Assembly: GCA_903847205.1 (NCBI GenBank)
Contig: CAINDA010000041.1
Span: forward strand, 62,001-126,000
Length of the DNA: 64,000 nt
From: an uncultured Bacteroidota bacterium
GTDB taxonomy: Bacteria; Bacteroidota; Bacteroidia; 2-12-FULL-35-15
Direction of reading: 5' to 3'
Program-made: the position numbers and the translations under genes
The notes under the pieces: model-generated
Told to the model about the DNA's origin: nothing
The model's input: the letters and a program-made list of their open reading frames with translations, nothing else
Databases searched by the model: none
Shown here: one piece after another, positions 28,351-37,801 of the stretch
How the letters are laid out: every line of letters starts with the position of its first letter
Position numbering within the stretch: the stretch's first letter is position 1

Positions 28351-28381
28351 AAACGCAGAAGAATTATTTTCTTCTGCGTTT
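28351..28381. terminator. Bidirectional rho-independent terminator
   Basis: A perfect 13-bp stem (AAACGCAGAAGAA with TTCTTCTGCGTTT) with a 5-nt loop and A/T flanks lies between the convergent SPFH and YebC-family genes. Confidence 0.88.
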
Positions 28382-28413
28382 AAAATATAAAATAATTAAA
28401 TTTTTGTCTGCGA

Positions 28414-29121
28414 TTATTTCAAATTGTGATAAACCGTCTGAACATCGTCTTCTTCTTCAAGTTTACTTACCAGAATCATTACTTCTTCAATCTGTTCATC
28501 AGTTAAACTCACTGTTGATGAAGGAATGCGTTCTAATTCAGAACTGATTATGGTTAGTTTTTTTGTTTCCAAAGCTTTTTGCATCATACCGAAATCTTTG
28601 AAAAGTGTATAAACAACAATTTCTTCATCATCTCCTTCTATTTCATCAGCACCGAAATCAATCAGCTCCATCTCTAAATCTTCCAGATTAATATTTTCAT
28701 TCTTAATCCTAAAAACGCCTTTGCGCTCAAACAAATAATCTAAAGAGCCTGTTTTGCCTAATTCGCCGCCGTATCGGTTGAAATTCATTCTCACATTTGC
28801 AACAGTACGGGTAGGATTATCAGTAGCGCACTCACATAAAATAGCTGTCCCGAAAGGTCCTTTTCCTTCATATATCATTTCTTCGTAATGTGATACATCT
28901 TTTGCTGTGGCTCGTTTAATAGCGGCATCAATGCGGTCTTTAGGCATATTAAGCCCTTTGGCATTTTGAATTGCAACACGCAGACGCGCGTTGCCATTGG
29001 GGTCTCCGCCGCCAAGTTTTATTGCAATTGCTATTTCTTTACCAATACGGGTAAAGCCTTTTGCCATTTTATCATAGCGGGCAAACATTTTATATTTCCG
29101 CTTTTCAAATACACGTCCCAT
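28414..29121 (-). CDS. YebC/PmpR family protein
   Basis: This 235-aa protein matches the YebC/PmpR/TACO1 family over its full length: FARYDKMAKGFTRIGKEIAIA near the N-terminus, GGGDPNGNARLRVAIQNAKG (about 38-57), NMPKDRIDAAIKRA (58-71) and YEGKGPFGTAILCECATDN. Members were first called transcriptional regulators and are more recently implicated in translation. It is a single gene whose 5' side faces tandem array B, so its promoter must lie between 29122 and the array or within it. Confidence 0.93.
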   Translation of the reverse strand: MGRVFEKRKYKMFARYDKMAKGFTRIGKEIAIAIKLGGGDPNGNARLRVAIQNAKGLNMPKDRIDAAIKRATAKDVSHYEEMIYEGKGPFGTAILCECATDNPTRTVANVRMNFNRYGGELGKTGSLDYLFERKGVFRIKNENINLEDLEMELIDFGADEIEGDDEEIVVYTLFKDFGMMQKALETKKLTIISSELERIPSSTVSLTDEQIEEVMILVSKLEEEDDVQTVYHNLK

Positions 29122-29706
29122 GATGAAATAAAATTATTTAGAGTTGAAAATTTTAAGACTGCAAATTTATAAAAAAGGATGATTACTCAATAATTGAATT
29201 GATGAATTGAAGCAAACAAATCATGAGATTGAACAAATAGGCAGTAAGAATAAAAAAATCGATGATGAAAATGGACAAATAGAATGTAAAAGTTAACAAA
29301 TGGGTTGTGAAAGTTAAAAAATCGCATCTCACAGTTGAAAAATCGAAAGTGAAAGTGAACAAATCGAATGTGAAAGTTAACAAATCGCATCTAACAGTTG
29401 AAAAATCGAATGTGAAAGTCAACAAATGGGATGTGAAAGTTGAAAAATCGAATGTGAAAGTGAAAAGAACGCATGTGAAAGTAGAAAGAAGGCTTCTCAA
29501 TGTAAACAAATGGAATGTTAATTAAACAAATGACATCTTGAAGTAAACAAATCGCGTCTTGAAGTTGAAAAATCGCTTCTACAAGTAAACAAATCGTATC
29601 TCCAAGTAAACAAATACCATCTTGAAGTGAACAAATGGCTTCTTGAAATGAACAAATGGCATCACGAAGTAAACGAATGGTTAATCAGATGAGAGATAGA
29701 GTTTAA
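29122..29706. other. 585-bp gene-free region dominated by tandem array B
   Basis: This region lies between the start of the YebC-family gene and the end of the membrane-protein gene, both minus strand. Apart from the array at 29211-29692 it holds only about 90 bp of AT-rich leader. Open frames on both strands here (for example 29307-29525 plus, 29183-29509 minus) are by-products of the 21-bp period. Confidence 0.75.
29211..29692. repeat. Tandem array B: about 23 degenerate units of 21 bp
   Basis: About 23 consecutive units keep a 21-bp register from 29232 to 29504, then after one 20-bp unit (29505-29524) continue in register to 29692. The first unit, at 29211-29231, is degenerate. Consensus is roughly AACAAATCGNATGTGAAAGT plus T, with the second half alternating between GTGAAAGT and CTTGAAGT forms. 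Units are more diverged than in array A, which suggests an older array. Consensus words are unrelated to arrays A and C. Confidence 0.93.
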
Positions 29707-30987
29707 TTAATGAAATAATTTTAAAAAAGCAGCAAAATCCCATGTTCCACCATAAAAACATCCATCATAATAATATTCAATACTCATGTTTAAGTATATG
29801 CAGCATGCAATTAAAGGCAAAATTAGCCATCGATATAATTTATGTTTGAATGCAAATTCAAGAAGGTATGCAAATGGTATTATAAGAAGCGCATAATATT
29901 CCACAAAACTGCGGCCACCGAAGGAGCAGCCAAACCACCAATTCCACCAGCTTGCGAAAATATAACTAATCAGCAGAAATAATAATCCTATGAAATAGGC
30001 TTCAATTTTTATATTCTTAATCATTATTGCAATGCCAAAAAGGGATAATATCAAAAGAGGAGTATATGTAAAAAGACCATTATTGGTACTGAACCATACC
30101 TCCAGAATTTTCGGGTTTTTCCAGAAATCAAAACCTTCGCTTCCGTATGAATATGTGATAATGCTGCCTGTATTGCCATACCAATATAAGAACTGAGGAA
30201 TCGCCAGCAATAATGCAATAATAGAAGCAATTGAAATAATCAATTTATTATTAAAGAATAGTTTTATTCGGCTGTAAAATTCTATTTTACTGTTAATATT
30301 ATAAAATAGAGGAAATAAGCCAATTAAAATATTTGTAGGTCTGGTTAGAACAGCTAAAACAAGACATGCTACAAAAAGCGAAAAGTGTTTTAAATTTGGT
30401 TTAGAAATAATAAAAGGCGTTAAATAAATAATCAGGCTGAATAAGAAAAAAGAATATACATGCGACATTCCAGGAACATCAATGCTGTAATAATATAAAT
30501 TACTCGCGGCCAGAAATAAAAGAGGAGCGATGAAAGAAATAAAAGGACTAAAGCGCTGCGCTAAAAAAGAACTCAATAAAAATAATCCAAGGCTGCAATA
30601 AAATATGCCAGAGAAATAGAGTCCGAATGAATAAATTCTCGAAAATCCGTCTGCTTTAAATCCAAGAGGTTTTGCCAAAGCATGACAAATTAAAAAAAAA
30701 GGAGTCTGCAAAAGTGCGGCTCCGCTGGGATATTTTGTTTGTATTTTATTGTTTTCAAAATTCAGATGAAAACCATAACCTGATTTTATGTCAATGCTAT
30801 CGGGAAAAACATTGGCATTGTTACCATATATAAACCAAATCGGTTGATAAACATAATAACCTGCGGCATCGCCCCATATTACATCATGATAACTATGAGC
30901 TTTGTCTTTACTATGTTTGTTGAGTGAAAGAAAAATGGAAAGAGGTAAAATAAAAAATAGGAATAGTTTTGGTTTTAATAATGTCAT
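29707..30987 (-). CDS. Polytopic membrane protein, probable GT-C-type glycosyltransferase
   Basis: This 426-aa protein has about ten hydrophobic spans. After the first helix comes a loop with HDVIWGDAAGYYVYQP and later TKYPSGAALLQTPFF, the kind of acidic first loop and YPSG region seen in lipid-linked-sugar GT-C transferases of the PMT/ArnT type. No signature is strong enough for a family name. Downstream (3') it faces array B. Upstream, the T9SS gene ends 18 bp before its start, so the two are probably co-transcribed. Confidence 0.6.
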   Translation of the reverse strand: MTLLKPKLFLFFILPLSIFLSLNKHSKDKAHSYHDVIWGDAAGYYVYQPIWFIYGNNANVFPDSIDIKSGYGFHLNFENNKIQTKYPSGAALLQTPFFLICHALAKPLGFKADGFSRIYSFGLYFSGIFYCSLGLFLLSSFLAQRFSPFISFIAPLLFLAASNLYYYSIDVPGMSHVYSFFLFSLIIYLTPFIISKPNLKHFSLFVACLVLAVLTRPTNILIGLFPLFYNINSKIEFYSRIKLFFNNKLIISIASIIALLLAIPQFLYWYGNTGSIITYSYGSEGFDFWKNPKILEVWFSTNNGLFTYTPLLILSLFGIAIMIKNIKIEAYFIGLLFLLISYIFASWWNWWFGCSFGGRSFVEYYALLIIPFAYLLEFAFKHKLYRWLILPLIACCIYLNMSIEYYYDGCFYGGTWDFAAFLKLFH

Positions 30988-31004
30988 CTTTTTTTGCAGA
31001 GCAA

Positions 31005-32480
31005 TTAATGCTGAATAATCAATTTTTGATTTATTAGAAGTCCCTTACTTTCGATGTTGACAAGGTAAATCCCTGTGCAGAACACGCTGGTAGTAATTTT
31101 TATCGGTTCAGACAAATTATTATTTATAATTTCTTCGTAAAGTTTCCGTCCGAAAATATCTGATACAGTGATAGTGCAAATATTATTATTTATTATTTCT
31201 CTGTTATTAATATTCAGGTAAACATTATTGTCCGCAGGATTTGGGAATATTTTTAAATTAGTATTTGGGAGAGCCGCAGAATTTATATTTGTGATAACAT
31301 TAACAACATTTCCTGACGCAACGCCGTTGCTGTCTGTTTTTATTAAATAGATATGATCAAGATTAGAGTATGAATTGGAATTACCGCAAATGATATAGCC
31401 TTTGTCTTTTGTGTTTTTAATTGAATAAGCTATTTCCGTACCATTACCTCCAAAAGTTCCAGAATGAAAACCATTAAATGGGTTTTCTATATATAACAAA
31501 AACTCAGAAGTTCCGTGACCATATCCATAACTATAAGTATATCCTGCCTCAGCTAAACGACCATCGGCAGATTGTGTAATTGAATTGAATCCATCATCAT
31601 CCGTTCCTCCGCCAATGATAGTATCTGTCGTCACGCCAGCAGGGCTTAATTTAATTACCAATCCGTCATAATTTCCGCTGCCGAAACTTTTTGTTTTTCC
31701 GCTGATATAATACCCGCCTGAATTAGCTTCAATAATATCAAATGCAAAATCTTCTTTGTTGCCGCCATTCTTTTTTGTCCATAAGGTATCGCCCATATTG
31801 TTAGTTTTGACAGTATAAAAATCTGAAAGGGTATCACCCTTACTTTTTGAAAAGCCGGTTAAAATAAATCCGCCATCGCTTGTTTGTTTTACACTTCTTG
31901 CTTCATCATCTTTTGCACCGCCAAAAGTTTTAGTCCATAAGGTATCGCCGAGTGAATTGATTTTAACGAGATACATATCTTCATTTCCTTTCCCATAGCT
32001 ATATGTTCCGCCTGCTATAATATACCCCCCGTCAGTTGTCGGCTCAATAGAATAGGCAAAATCCCAATTGTTGCCACCGTAAGTTTTTGTCCAGATTGTA
32101 TCACCAAATTTATTTGTTTTAATAACATACATATCATAACCCCCATTCCCATAGCTGTTCGTATATCCGGCAATTACATAACCTGAATCGCTTGTTTGAT
32201 TTATTGCATAGGCCTGATCGATATTGATCCCTCCAAAAGTTTTTTGCCAAAGGGCATCACCTAAAGAATCCGTTTTAAGAATATAAGCATCCGTTGCTCC
32301 ACTGCCAAAGCTGGAAGTAGCACCAGCAACAATGTAGCCTTTATCAAAAGTCTGAATAGCTGAATATCCATTGTCATAGCCATTCCCGCCGTAAACTTTT
32401 TCAAATTTCACCTGCGAATCCGCTGAATTGGAAACGAAAATAATTAATACTAAAACTAGTGCACTTGCAAAATTTTTCAT
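31005..32480 (-). CDS. Secreted seven-repeat (propeller-like) protein with T9SS sorting domain
   Basis: This 491-aa exported protein has a signal peptide ending near SNSADSQ (residue 23). Residues 27-395 contain seven tandem repeats of about 52 aa, each of the form T-[FY]-GG-x-x-x-D-x-A-x-S-I-x-x-T-x-D-x-GY-I-I-A-G, then SYG, then KT-x-x-x-G-D-T-L-W-T-K. Seven such repeats suggest a closed beta-propeller. The C-terminus (about 410-491: IFPNPADNN, GIYLVNIES, NQKLIIQ) is a T9SS type A sorting domain. No catalytic function is indicated; surface adhesion or binding is a guess. Confidence 0.82.
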   Translation of the reverse strand: MKNFASALVLVLIIFVSNSADSQVKFEKVYGGNGYDNGYSAIQTFDKGYIVAGATSSFGSGATDAYILKTDSLGDALWQKTFGGINIDQAYAINQTSDSGYVIAGYTNSYGNGGYDMYVIKTNKFGDTIWTKTYGGNNWDFAYSIEPTTDGGYIIAGGTYSYGKGNEDMYLVKINSLGDTLWTKTFGGAKDDEARSVKQTSDGGFILTGFSKSKGDTLSDFYTVKTNNMGDTLWTKKNGGNKEDFAFDIIEANSGGYYISGKTKSFGSGNYDGLVIKLSPAGVTTDTIIGGGTDDDGFNSITQSADGRLAEAGYTYSYGYGHGTSEFLLYIENPFNGFHSGTFGGNGTEIAYSIKNTKDKGYIICGNSNSYSNLDHIYLIKTDSNGVASGNVVNVITNINSAALPNTNLKIFPNPADNNVYLNINNREIINNNICTITVSDIFGRKLYEEIINNNLSEPIKITTSVFCTGIYLVNIESKGLLINQKLIIQH

Positions 32481-32511
32481 CTTAAAAAAATTAAATTTTC
32501 ATTTCTGAAAA

Positions 32512-33327
32512 TTAAATAACAGCTTTTCTTATCCTCACCAAATCAGTCATCAATTTTTCGAAATGATCAAGATGAAGCATATTGGCCCCGTCTGATTTAG
32601 CTTTAGAAGGATTTGGATGTGTTTCTAAAAATATCCCGTCAGCACCCACAGCAATAGCAGCTTTGGCAATAGTGCCGATTAATTCCGGCCGGCCTCCTGT
32701 TACGCCGCTGGTCTGGTTTGGCTGCTGCAACGAATGAGTAATATCCATAATAACGGGCACATTATTTTTCTGCATTTCTGGAATTCCTCTGTAATCAACA
32801 ACCAAATCCTGGTAACCTAAAAAAGTACCCCGTTCTGTAAGCATAATGTTTGAATTGCCAGATTCACGGACTTTATCAACTGCAAACTTCATTGATTCAG
32901 GTGCCAAAAATTGTCCTTTTTTAATGTTCACATGTTTCCCTGTTAATGCAGCTGCAACTAATAATTCTGTCTGCCGGCATAGGAAAGCCGGTATCTGCAA
33001 TACATCCACATACTGTGCAGCCAAAGCTGCTTCTTCGTTGGTATGAATATCAGTAACTGTAGGAATGTTAAAATGTTTACCTACTTTTTGAATAATCTCT
33101 AATCCTTTCTCATCGCCGATTCCCGTGAAAGAATCTAAACGGGAGCGGTTTGCTTTGCGGTACGATGCCTTAAAAATATAGGGAATGCCCAGTTTATCAG
33201 TGACTGCTTTTACTTTTTCAGCAATTTCAAAACATATTTCTTCTGTTTCAACTACGCATGGACCGGCAATTAAAAAAAAGTTATTAGTATCTAAATGTTT
33301 GATATTCGGAATTTTGTTTAACGACAT
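32512..33327 (-). CDS. kdsA: 3-deoxy-8-phosphooctulonate synthase
   Basis: KdsA condenses arabinose-5-phosphate and PEP to Kdo-8-P for lipopolysaccharide. The 271-aa TIM-barrel protein shows AGPCVVETEEICFEIA (about 17-32), YIFKASYRKANRSRLDSFTG (about 50-69), LQIPAFLCRQTELLVAAA, NIMLTERGTFLGY and THSLQQPNQTSGVTGGRPE. The usual length is about 275-285 aa. AFLCRQT carries the Cys position that is a metal ligand in metal-dependent KdsA; the stretch before SLQQP is consistent with the family. It pairs functionally with the KdsC-like enzyme at 16073. Confidence 0.96.
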   Translation of the reverse strand: MSLNKIPNIKHLDTNNFFLIAGPCVVETEEICFEIAEKVKAVTDKLGIPYIFKASYRKANRSRLDSFTGIGDEKGLEIIQKVGKHFNIPTVTDIHTNEEAALAAQYVDVLQIPAFLCRQTELLVAAALTGKHVNIKKGQFLAPESMKFAVDKVRESGNSNIMLTERGTFLGYQDLVVDYRGIPEMQKNNVPVIMDITHSLQQPNQTSGVTGGRPELIGTIAKAAIAVGADGIFLETHPNPSKAKSDGANMLHLDHFEKLMTDLVRIRKAVI

Positions 33328-33341
33328 AATTTTAAAATTTC

Positions 33342-33491
33342 ACCTCTCCCCTTAATCCCCTCTCCACAGGCGAGGGACAATAGGTGAGTTAGGTTATTTA
33401 TTAATTTTTTCTTTTAATTTTTCTTTTAATTTTTCTTTCTTTTTTTTAATTATGCCCCCTCTCTTGAGGAGAGGGGATTAAGGGGAGAGGT
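33342..33491. repeat. Perfect 24-bp inverted repeat, MITE/REP-like
   Basis: Arms at 33342-33365 (starting ACCTCTCCCCTTAATCCCCT) and 33468-33491 are exact reverse complements over 24 bp. The interior has a T-rich stretch with TTTTCTTTTAATT repeats and smaller hairpins next to each arm, for example CCCCTCTC-TTGAG-GAGAGGGG at 33456-33476. It lies upstream of kdsA and downstream of the outer-membrane protein gene. There is no transposase ORF. It resembles non-autonomous dispersed palindromes of Bacteroidota. Confidence 0.88.
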
Positions 33492-33500
33492 ATATCTATC

Positions 33501-34760
33501 CTAAAAATTTTTAACCAATGTAACAAAAGCTCCCTGCCCCGATGTTTTTTTAGGAGCAATATAGCCTTCAATATTACTGCAGCCTGCATATACAGCCATG
33601 CCTTTTCCAAGTCTGGCTGATAAACCTAAGCCGTAATTAAAGCCGCCGTATCCGCCGTAACCAAATGATGCCGACAGCATAAACTTTGGATTCAGATAAA
33701 AATTGCCTTTTAAATATGCAAGCAGCGTATAATTGCCGCTATAAACATAACGAACGCCTTCAATTAAATGAAAGTGTTTATTGAATTGTGTTTCTAAACT
33801 TAAATTTAATACTGCTGGAAGCGTAACTGATACAGCTTGTTTTTTATAAGGCGCAATTGCATTTATCACACTGTCTTTCGACGTGCTTCCCAAAGCTGAA
33901 TTTTGTATATCTAAAATACTGTTCACTTTAATACCTGTAAAATGGAAAAGTGAATCTTGCTGCAATGTCATTGTTTGTTTATTAAAACGAATAAACCCTA
34001 TATCAGAAACTGAAACCCTAAATTTAGAATTGCCGAAACGTGTTTGAAAAGGTGCTTCAAAATAAATGTCTAAACTTGAACCGTAACCGTTTAAGGCGCC
34101 GATACCAGTATGCGCAGGATCAGACTGCGCTGCAGAAAGCTGAGTATTAAAATCAATATACTGTCCGTCGCTGCTTGTAAACAGTTCTGCTTTTTTTGCC
34201 GCAACTGAAAGATACTGCTGGCCTTTTAAAAATGAGATACCAATTCCCCAGTGTGCCGCGCTGTCCAGTTTTGTTGAAAATATACCAATTTGTAACTGCT
34301 GATAATGAATCAGATTCAAATTAAAATTGTTGAAATCGGCTGTTTTTCCTGCATATTGCGAATTGCCATAAAAACCTACAGTATATAAATCTTTAGAAAA
34401 CTGTGCATCCAAATGTGTTCGGTCTCTTGCGCTGAAAAAGAGGCTGATAAATTTACTTCCCAAAAATGATTTCATTTTGACAGATGCGTAAGCACCGTAA
34501 TCAATGTTGCCGCCTAACCTGTTTTCATTTTTTAACCGGTTTAACACAGAGTTTTTTAAATCAGTATCAATGTAACCGCCTAAATAAAATTTGGCTAACA
34601 GCGAATTGGTAAGTGCGTTTGAATTAAAATCATAATCGCCGGTAATGCCGAAATGAGTTTTAGAAGAATCAGAAAATTCGTCAGAAAAAATAGAAGCAAT
34701 CTGACTCTTTGCCCGGTGATTGATGAAAGTAATTAAAAGAATAATAAATAATTTTCTCAC
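33501..34760 (-). CDS. Predicted outer-membrane beta-barrel protein (DUF5723-like)
   Basis: This 419-aa protein has a signal peptide (LLITFINHRAKSQ, end near residue 20), then many alternating aromatic/polar strands. It ends GKGMAVYAGCSNIEGYIAP then GAFVTLVKNF, finishing in Phe as many outer-membrane barrels do. SLFFSARDRTHLDAQFSKDL and FGYGGYGGFNYGLGLSARLG fit the DUF5723 group of Bacteroidota porin-like proteins. Function is unknown. It lies 51 bp downstream of the lipoprotein gene at 34812, so the pair is probably one operon. Confidence 0.7.
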   Translation of the reverse strand: MRKLFIILLITFINHRAKSQIASIFSDEFSDSSKTHFGITGDYDFNSNALTNSLLAKFYLGGYIDTDLKNSVLNRLKNENRLGGNIDYGAYASVKMKSFLGSKFISLFFSARDRTHLDAQFSKDLYTVGFYGNSQYAGKTADFNNFNLNLIHYQQLQIGIFSTKLDSAAHWGIGISFLKGQQYLSVAAKKAELFTSSDGQYIDFNTQLSAAQSDPAHTGIGALNGYGSSLDIYFEAPFQTRFGNSKFRVSVSDIGFIRFNKQTMTLQQDSLFHFTGIKVNSILDIQNSALGSTSKDSVINAIAPYKKQAVSVTLPAVLNLSLETQFNKHFHLIEGVRYVYSGNYTLLAYLKGNFYLNPKFMLSASFGYGGYGGFNYGLGLSARLGKGMAVYAGCSNIEGYIAPKKTSGQGAFVTLVKNF

Positions 34761-34811
34761 AAGTTTAATATGCTGATTTAATAATTAAATACTTTCTTTT
34801 TCAAAATGGTT

Positions 34812-36401
34812 TTACTGCAGGTGAATTGTGTAATTAACATCACCAACCAATCTTATATTAATAGTATAATCGCTGTAAATTTTTATGTAACTCGGCTGAG
34901 AACTGGTATTAAATTTCACTTTTAACATTAGCTTCTTTGTGTTGTAAAGCTGGGTCATTTTGGCTTTACTCAAAGGAATCATAATTTTTGTCAGTTTTTT
35001 ACCGATTACCCGAAGGCTTGAATTTACAGGTGCTTCCACAATAGTGTTTGAAGAACCCAAAAGTGAGTCTGCAATTCCATTAGAACTGTTCAATAAATAA
35101 ATTTGAATTCCGGCATCAAAAGGAAACCCATTATCGGCAAATAACGAAATTGTGCCGCTGTTTATATTCTGCGTGCTGCCGGCTGTGTTTAAAGCCAGTG
35201 TATCAACTAATGTTAAATTATTGGCAACTACGGAGAGAGGAATCTCCATATTCAGTGAGGCTTTCAGTAATTTATCAGAATAAATAAAATCATTTGAACC
35301 CGAAATATTACCTAATGGATTAGTAATTAATTTCATTGAATAGGCAAACTTATCAGGCAGATTTTCAATTAAATCTTTAATATTAGAATTGCTGCTGTTT
35401 AAGGGGAAATTAGCAGTTGTAGAATATACCATTCCCCCGCTTTCTGAAGCACGGTTAATATTGGTTTCAGACCCTATAATAGAATTTTGCAGGTTAATGG
35501 GAGGTGTTCCAGTACGTGAATTAATTGAACTCAAATTATTAAAATAAATACGGGCATCCAAACCGATCGGGTTTTCTATTTTTAAATTGAAATTGACACT
35601 TTCAAATTTAAGAGTGCCGCTCACTATTCTATTAAACATTGTAAATTTAGATTGAGAAGGCCCCACATTAAATGTGTTTTGCCCAAAATATCCCTTTGCA
35701 TAACTTGGAACTACTTTATAAAACGTGCTGTTAATAATCAAACTGTCGGTCGGGTTAACTAATACTGCCTGCCCTTGCTGGCTGATTTTTGCTGTTAATG
35801 AAGTATAAAGAGTGTTAACTTTATTATTATAAATCCCGGTTAAATCAATATCATAACCCGACAAATCGAACGTTTGATCATAAATACCAGGCATGTTTCC
35901 AGTAGCTGCCGGCACTGAAATACTAATTGAAAAAGGATTCCCATTAAGTTTTGCACAGGGAATGCTGTAAACAATATCTGTTATTTGGTGAATTAAACTT
36001 TTAACATTATAATGTAAAAGGCCGGCTTTAATTACTGTTGATCTTAATTGAACCCCCTGCAGGCTGTAAGTGGTTTCTGACGGGCTGTTGCTTACTACAG
36101 TTTGGTCTGGACTGAAGGTAACAGGCACTGGAATAACAAAAAACTGCTTCACAGTTGTATCCGGTATTTTTAAAATCGTATCCATAGCAAGTTTATAGAT
36201 ATCATTTTCATAAACAATTTTCAGTGAGCTGTCGGGGTTGGCTTTTAAGATAGAGTCAGGCAGGAGGTTATTTATGCCAAGCGAAGCATCTATCAAAGGC
36301 GCTAAAAGCTGGGTATCCCAAAACGCTTTTTCATTTTCCTTCCTGCAGGAAAAATAAAATACAGCAAATAACAGGAGAATAATTAGGAATGCTCTTTTCA
36401 T
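34812..36401 (-). CDS. Large predicted lipoprotein of unknown function
   Basis: This 529-aa protein begins MKRAFLIILLLFAVFYFSC, a type II signal peptide with the lipobox Cys at residue 19, so it is probably anchored in the outer membrane. The rest is rich in beta-strand, Asn and Ser (SSINSRTGTPPINLQNS, AGSTQNINSGTISLFADNG) and has no recognisable catalytic motif. It is co-oriented and close to the DUF5723-like barrel gene, which suggests the two act together at the outer membrane. Confidence 0.65.
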   Translation of the reverse strand: MKRAFLIILLLFAVFYFSCRKENEKAFWDTQLLAPLIDASLGINNLLPDSILKANPDSSLKIVYENDIYKLAMDTILKIPDTTVKQFFVIPVPVTFSPDQTVVSNSPSETTYSLQGVQLRSTVIKAGLLHYNVKSLIHQITDIVYSIPCAKLNGNPFSISISVPAATGNMPGIYDQTFDLSGYDIDLTGIYNNKVNTLYTSLTAKISQQGQAVLVNPTDSLIINSTFYKVVPSYAKGYFGQNTFNVGPSQSKFTMFNRIVSGTLKFESVNFNLKIENPIGLDARIYFNNLSSINSRTGTPPINLQNSIIGSETNINRASESGGMVYSTTANFPLNSSNSNIKDLIENLPDKFAYSMKLITNPLGNISGSNDFIYSDKLLKASLNMEIPLSVVANNLTLVDTLALNTAGSTQNINSGTISLFADNGFPFDAGIQIYLLNSSNGIADSLLGSSNTIVEAPVNSSLRVIGKKLTKIMIPLSKAKMTQLYNTKKLMLKVKFNTSSQPSYIKIYSDYTINIRLVGDVNYTIHLQ

Positions 36402-36481
36402 TAAAAAATGTTTGAAGATGCTTTGTTTAGTTTAAAAATAGTAAATAAATCTGAATGTTTCGAAGAAAAAAATTGTTGAGG

Positions 36482-37762
36482 CTAATAGTCGTATTTATCT
36501 CCCCACAGTTTTTTTAAATGTTCCCTGATTTCTTTTTCTCTTGCATTGTTTCCCGGCTCATAAAATTTTAGGCCGCTTAAACTTTCAGGTAAATATTCCT
36601 GGTTTGAAAAATTGGAGGAGTAACCATGTGAATATTGATAATCTTTTCCATAACCTATTTCTTTCATCAGTTTTGTAGGCGCATTACGTAAATGAAGCGG
36701 TACCGGGAGATCCCCGTTCTTTTGTACTGCTTCAATTGCGTTGCTTATTGCAGTATATGCGGCATTGCTTTTAGATGATGCAGCAAGGTAAGTCACCGCC
36801 TGCGATAAAATTATTCTGGACTCCGGAAAACCGATCACATTCACCGCCTGAAAACAATTATTTGCAATTACCAATGCCGTAGGATTAGCATTGCCGATAT
36901 CTTCTGATGCCAGAATAACTAATCTGCGTGCAATAAATAAGGGATCTTCTCCGCCCTCTATCATCCTGGCGAGCCAATACACTGCAGCATTAGGGTCGCT
37001 TCCGCGGATAGATTTAATAAATGCAGAAATAATATCATAGTGATTTTCTCCGGCTTTATCATATAAAGCAATATTCTGCTGAATAATATTGCTCACCTTT
37101 TCATTTGTAATTTCTATTTTTTCTCCTCCGATTGCATTCACCGCAAGTTCGAAAATATTTAACAGTTTTCGTCCGTCTCCTCCCGAAAGCCTTAGTAAAG
37201 CTTCTGATTCAACAATACTGATTTTTTTTGTTTTTAAGATAACGTCTGTTTTTATTGCTAAATCAAGCATTGCAAGCAGATCATCTTTATCAAGATGTTT
37301 TAAAATGTAAATCTGGCATCGTGATAAAAGCGCTGAAATAACTTCAAATGAAGGGTTTTCGGTAGTTGCACCTATCAAAGTAATTGTTCCTTTTTCAACA
37401 GCTCCTAAAAGTGAATCCTGCTGTGATTTACTGAAACGGTGGATTTCGTCAATAAATAAAATAGGGTTGCTCTGAGAAAACAGGTTGCTGCTCTTGGCTT
37501 TATCAATAACATCTCTTATATCTTTTACTCCTGAGTTTATCGCGCTGAGCGAATAAAAAGGGCGTTTTAACTGATGAGCAATAATATTGGCAAGAGTAGT
37601 TTTTCCAACACCCGGAGGTCCCCATAAAATAATTGAAGGAAGCAGATTTGAGGCAATAGCATTTCGTAAAATAGCCCCTTCACCAACAATATGTTTCTGC
37701 CCGATATAATTATCGAGGCTTGTCGGACGCATCCTTTCTGCAAGAGGTATTGAGTGATCCAT
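36482..37762 (-). CDS. rarA: Replication-associated recombination protein RarA (MgsA/WRNIP1 family AAA+ ATPase)
   Basis: RarA is a AAA+ ATPase that acts at stalled replication forks. The 426-aa protein has Walker [14 protein letters not shown] (about 47-59), Walker [16 protein letters not shown] (about 101-115), the sensor [11 protein letters not shown] (130-140), and [20 protein letters not shown] plus ASEDIGNA of the family-specific C-terminal region. [21 protein letters not shown] ends the protein. Length is normal. Confidence 0.95.
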   Translation of the reverse strand: MDHSIPLAERMRPTSLDNYIGQKHIVGEGAILRNAIASNLLPSIILWGPPGVGKTTLANIIAHQLKRPFYSLSAINSGVKDIRDVIDKAKSSNLFSQSNPILFIDEIHRFSKSQQDSLLGAVEKGTITLIGATTENPSFEVISALLSRCQIYILKHLDKDDLLAMLDLAIKTDVILKTKKISIVESEALLRLSGGDGRKLLNIFELAVNAIGGEKIEITNEKVSNIIQQNIALYDKAGENHYDIISAFIKSIRGSDPNAAVYWLARMIEGGEDPLFIARRLVILASEDIGNANPTALVIANNCFQAVNVIGFPESRIILSQAVTYLAASSKSNAAYTAISNAIEAVQKNGDLPVPLHLRNAPTKLMKEIGYGKDYQYSHGYSSNFSNQEYLPESLSGLKFYEPGNNAREKEIREHLKKLWGDKYDY

Positions 37763-37801
37763 TAGTTTTTTAGTCCGTTCTTAGTGCCCATTGTCAATTG
37801 C

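Noticed and set aside
29183-29525. Open frames of 72-108 aa on both strands within array B
   Set aside because: They are heptapeptide repeats forced by the 21-bp period. The plus frame stops shortly after the 20-bp unit shifts the register, no start signal fits, and both strands are open at once. No protein is supported.
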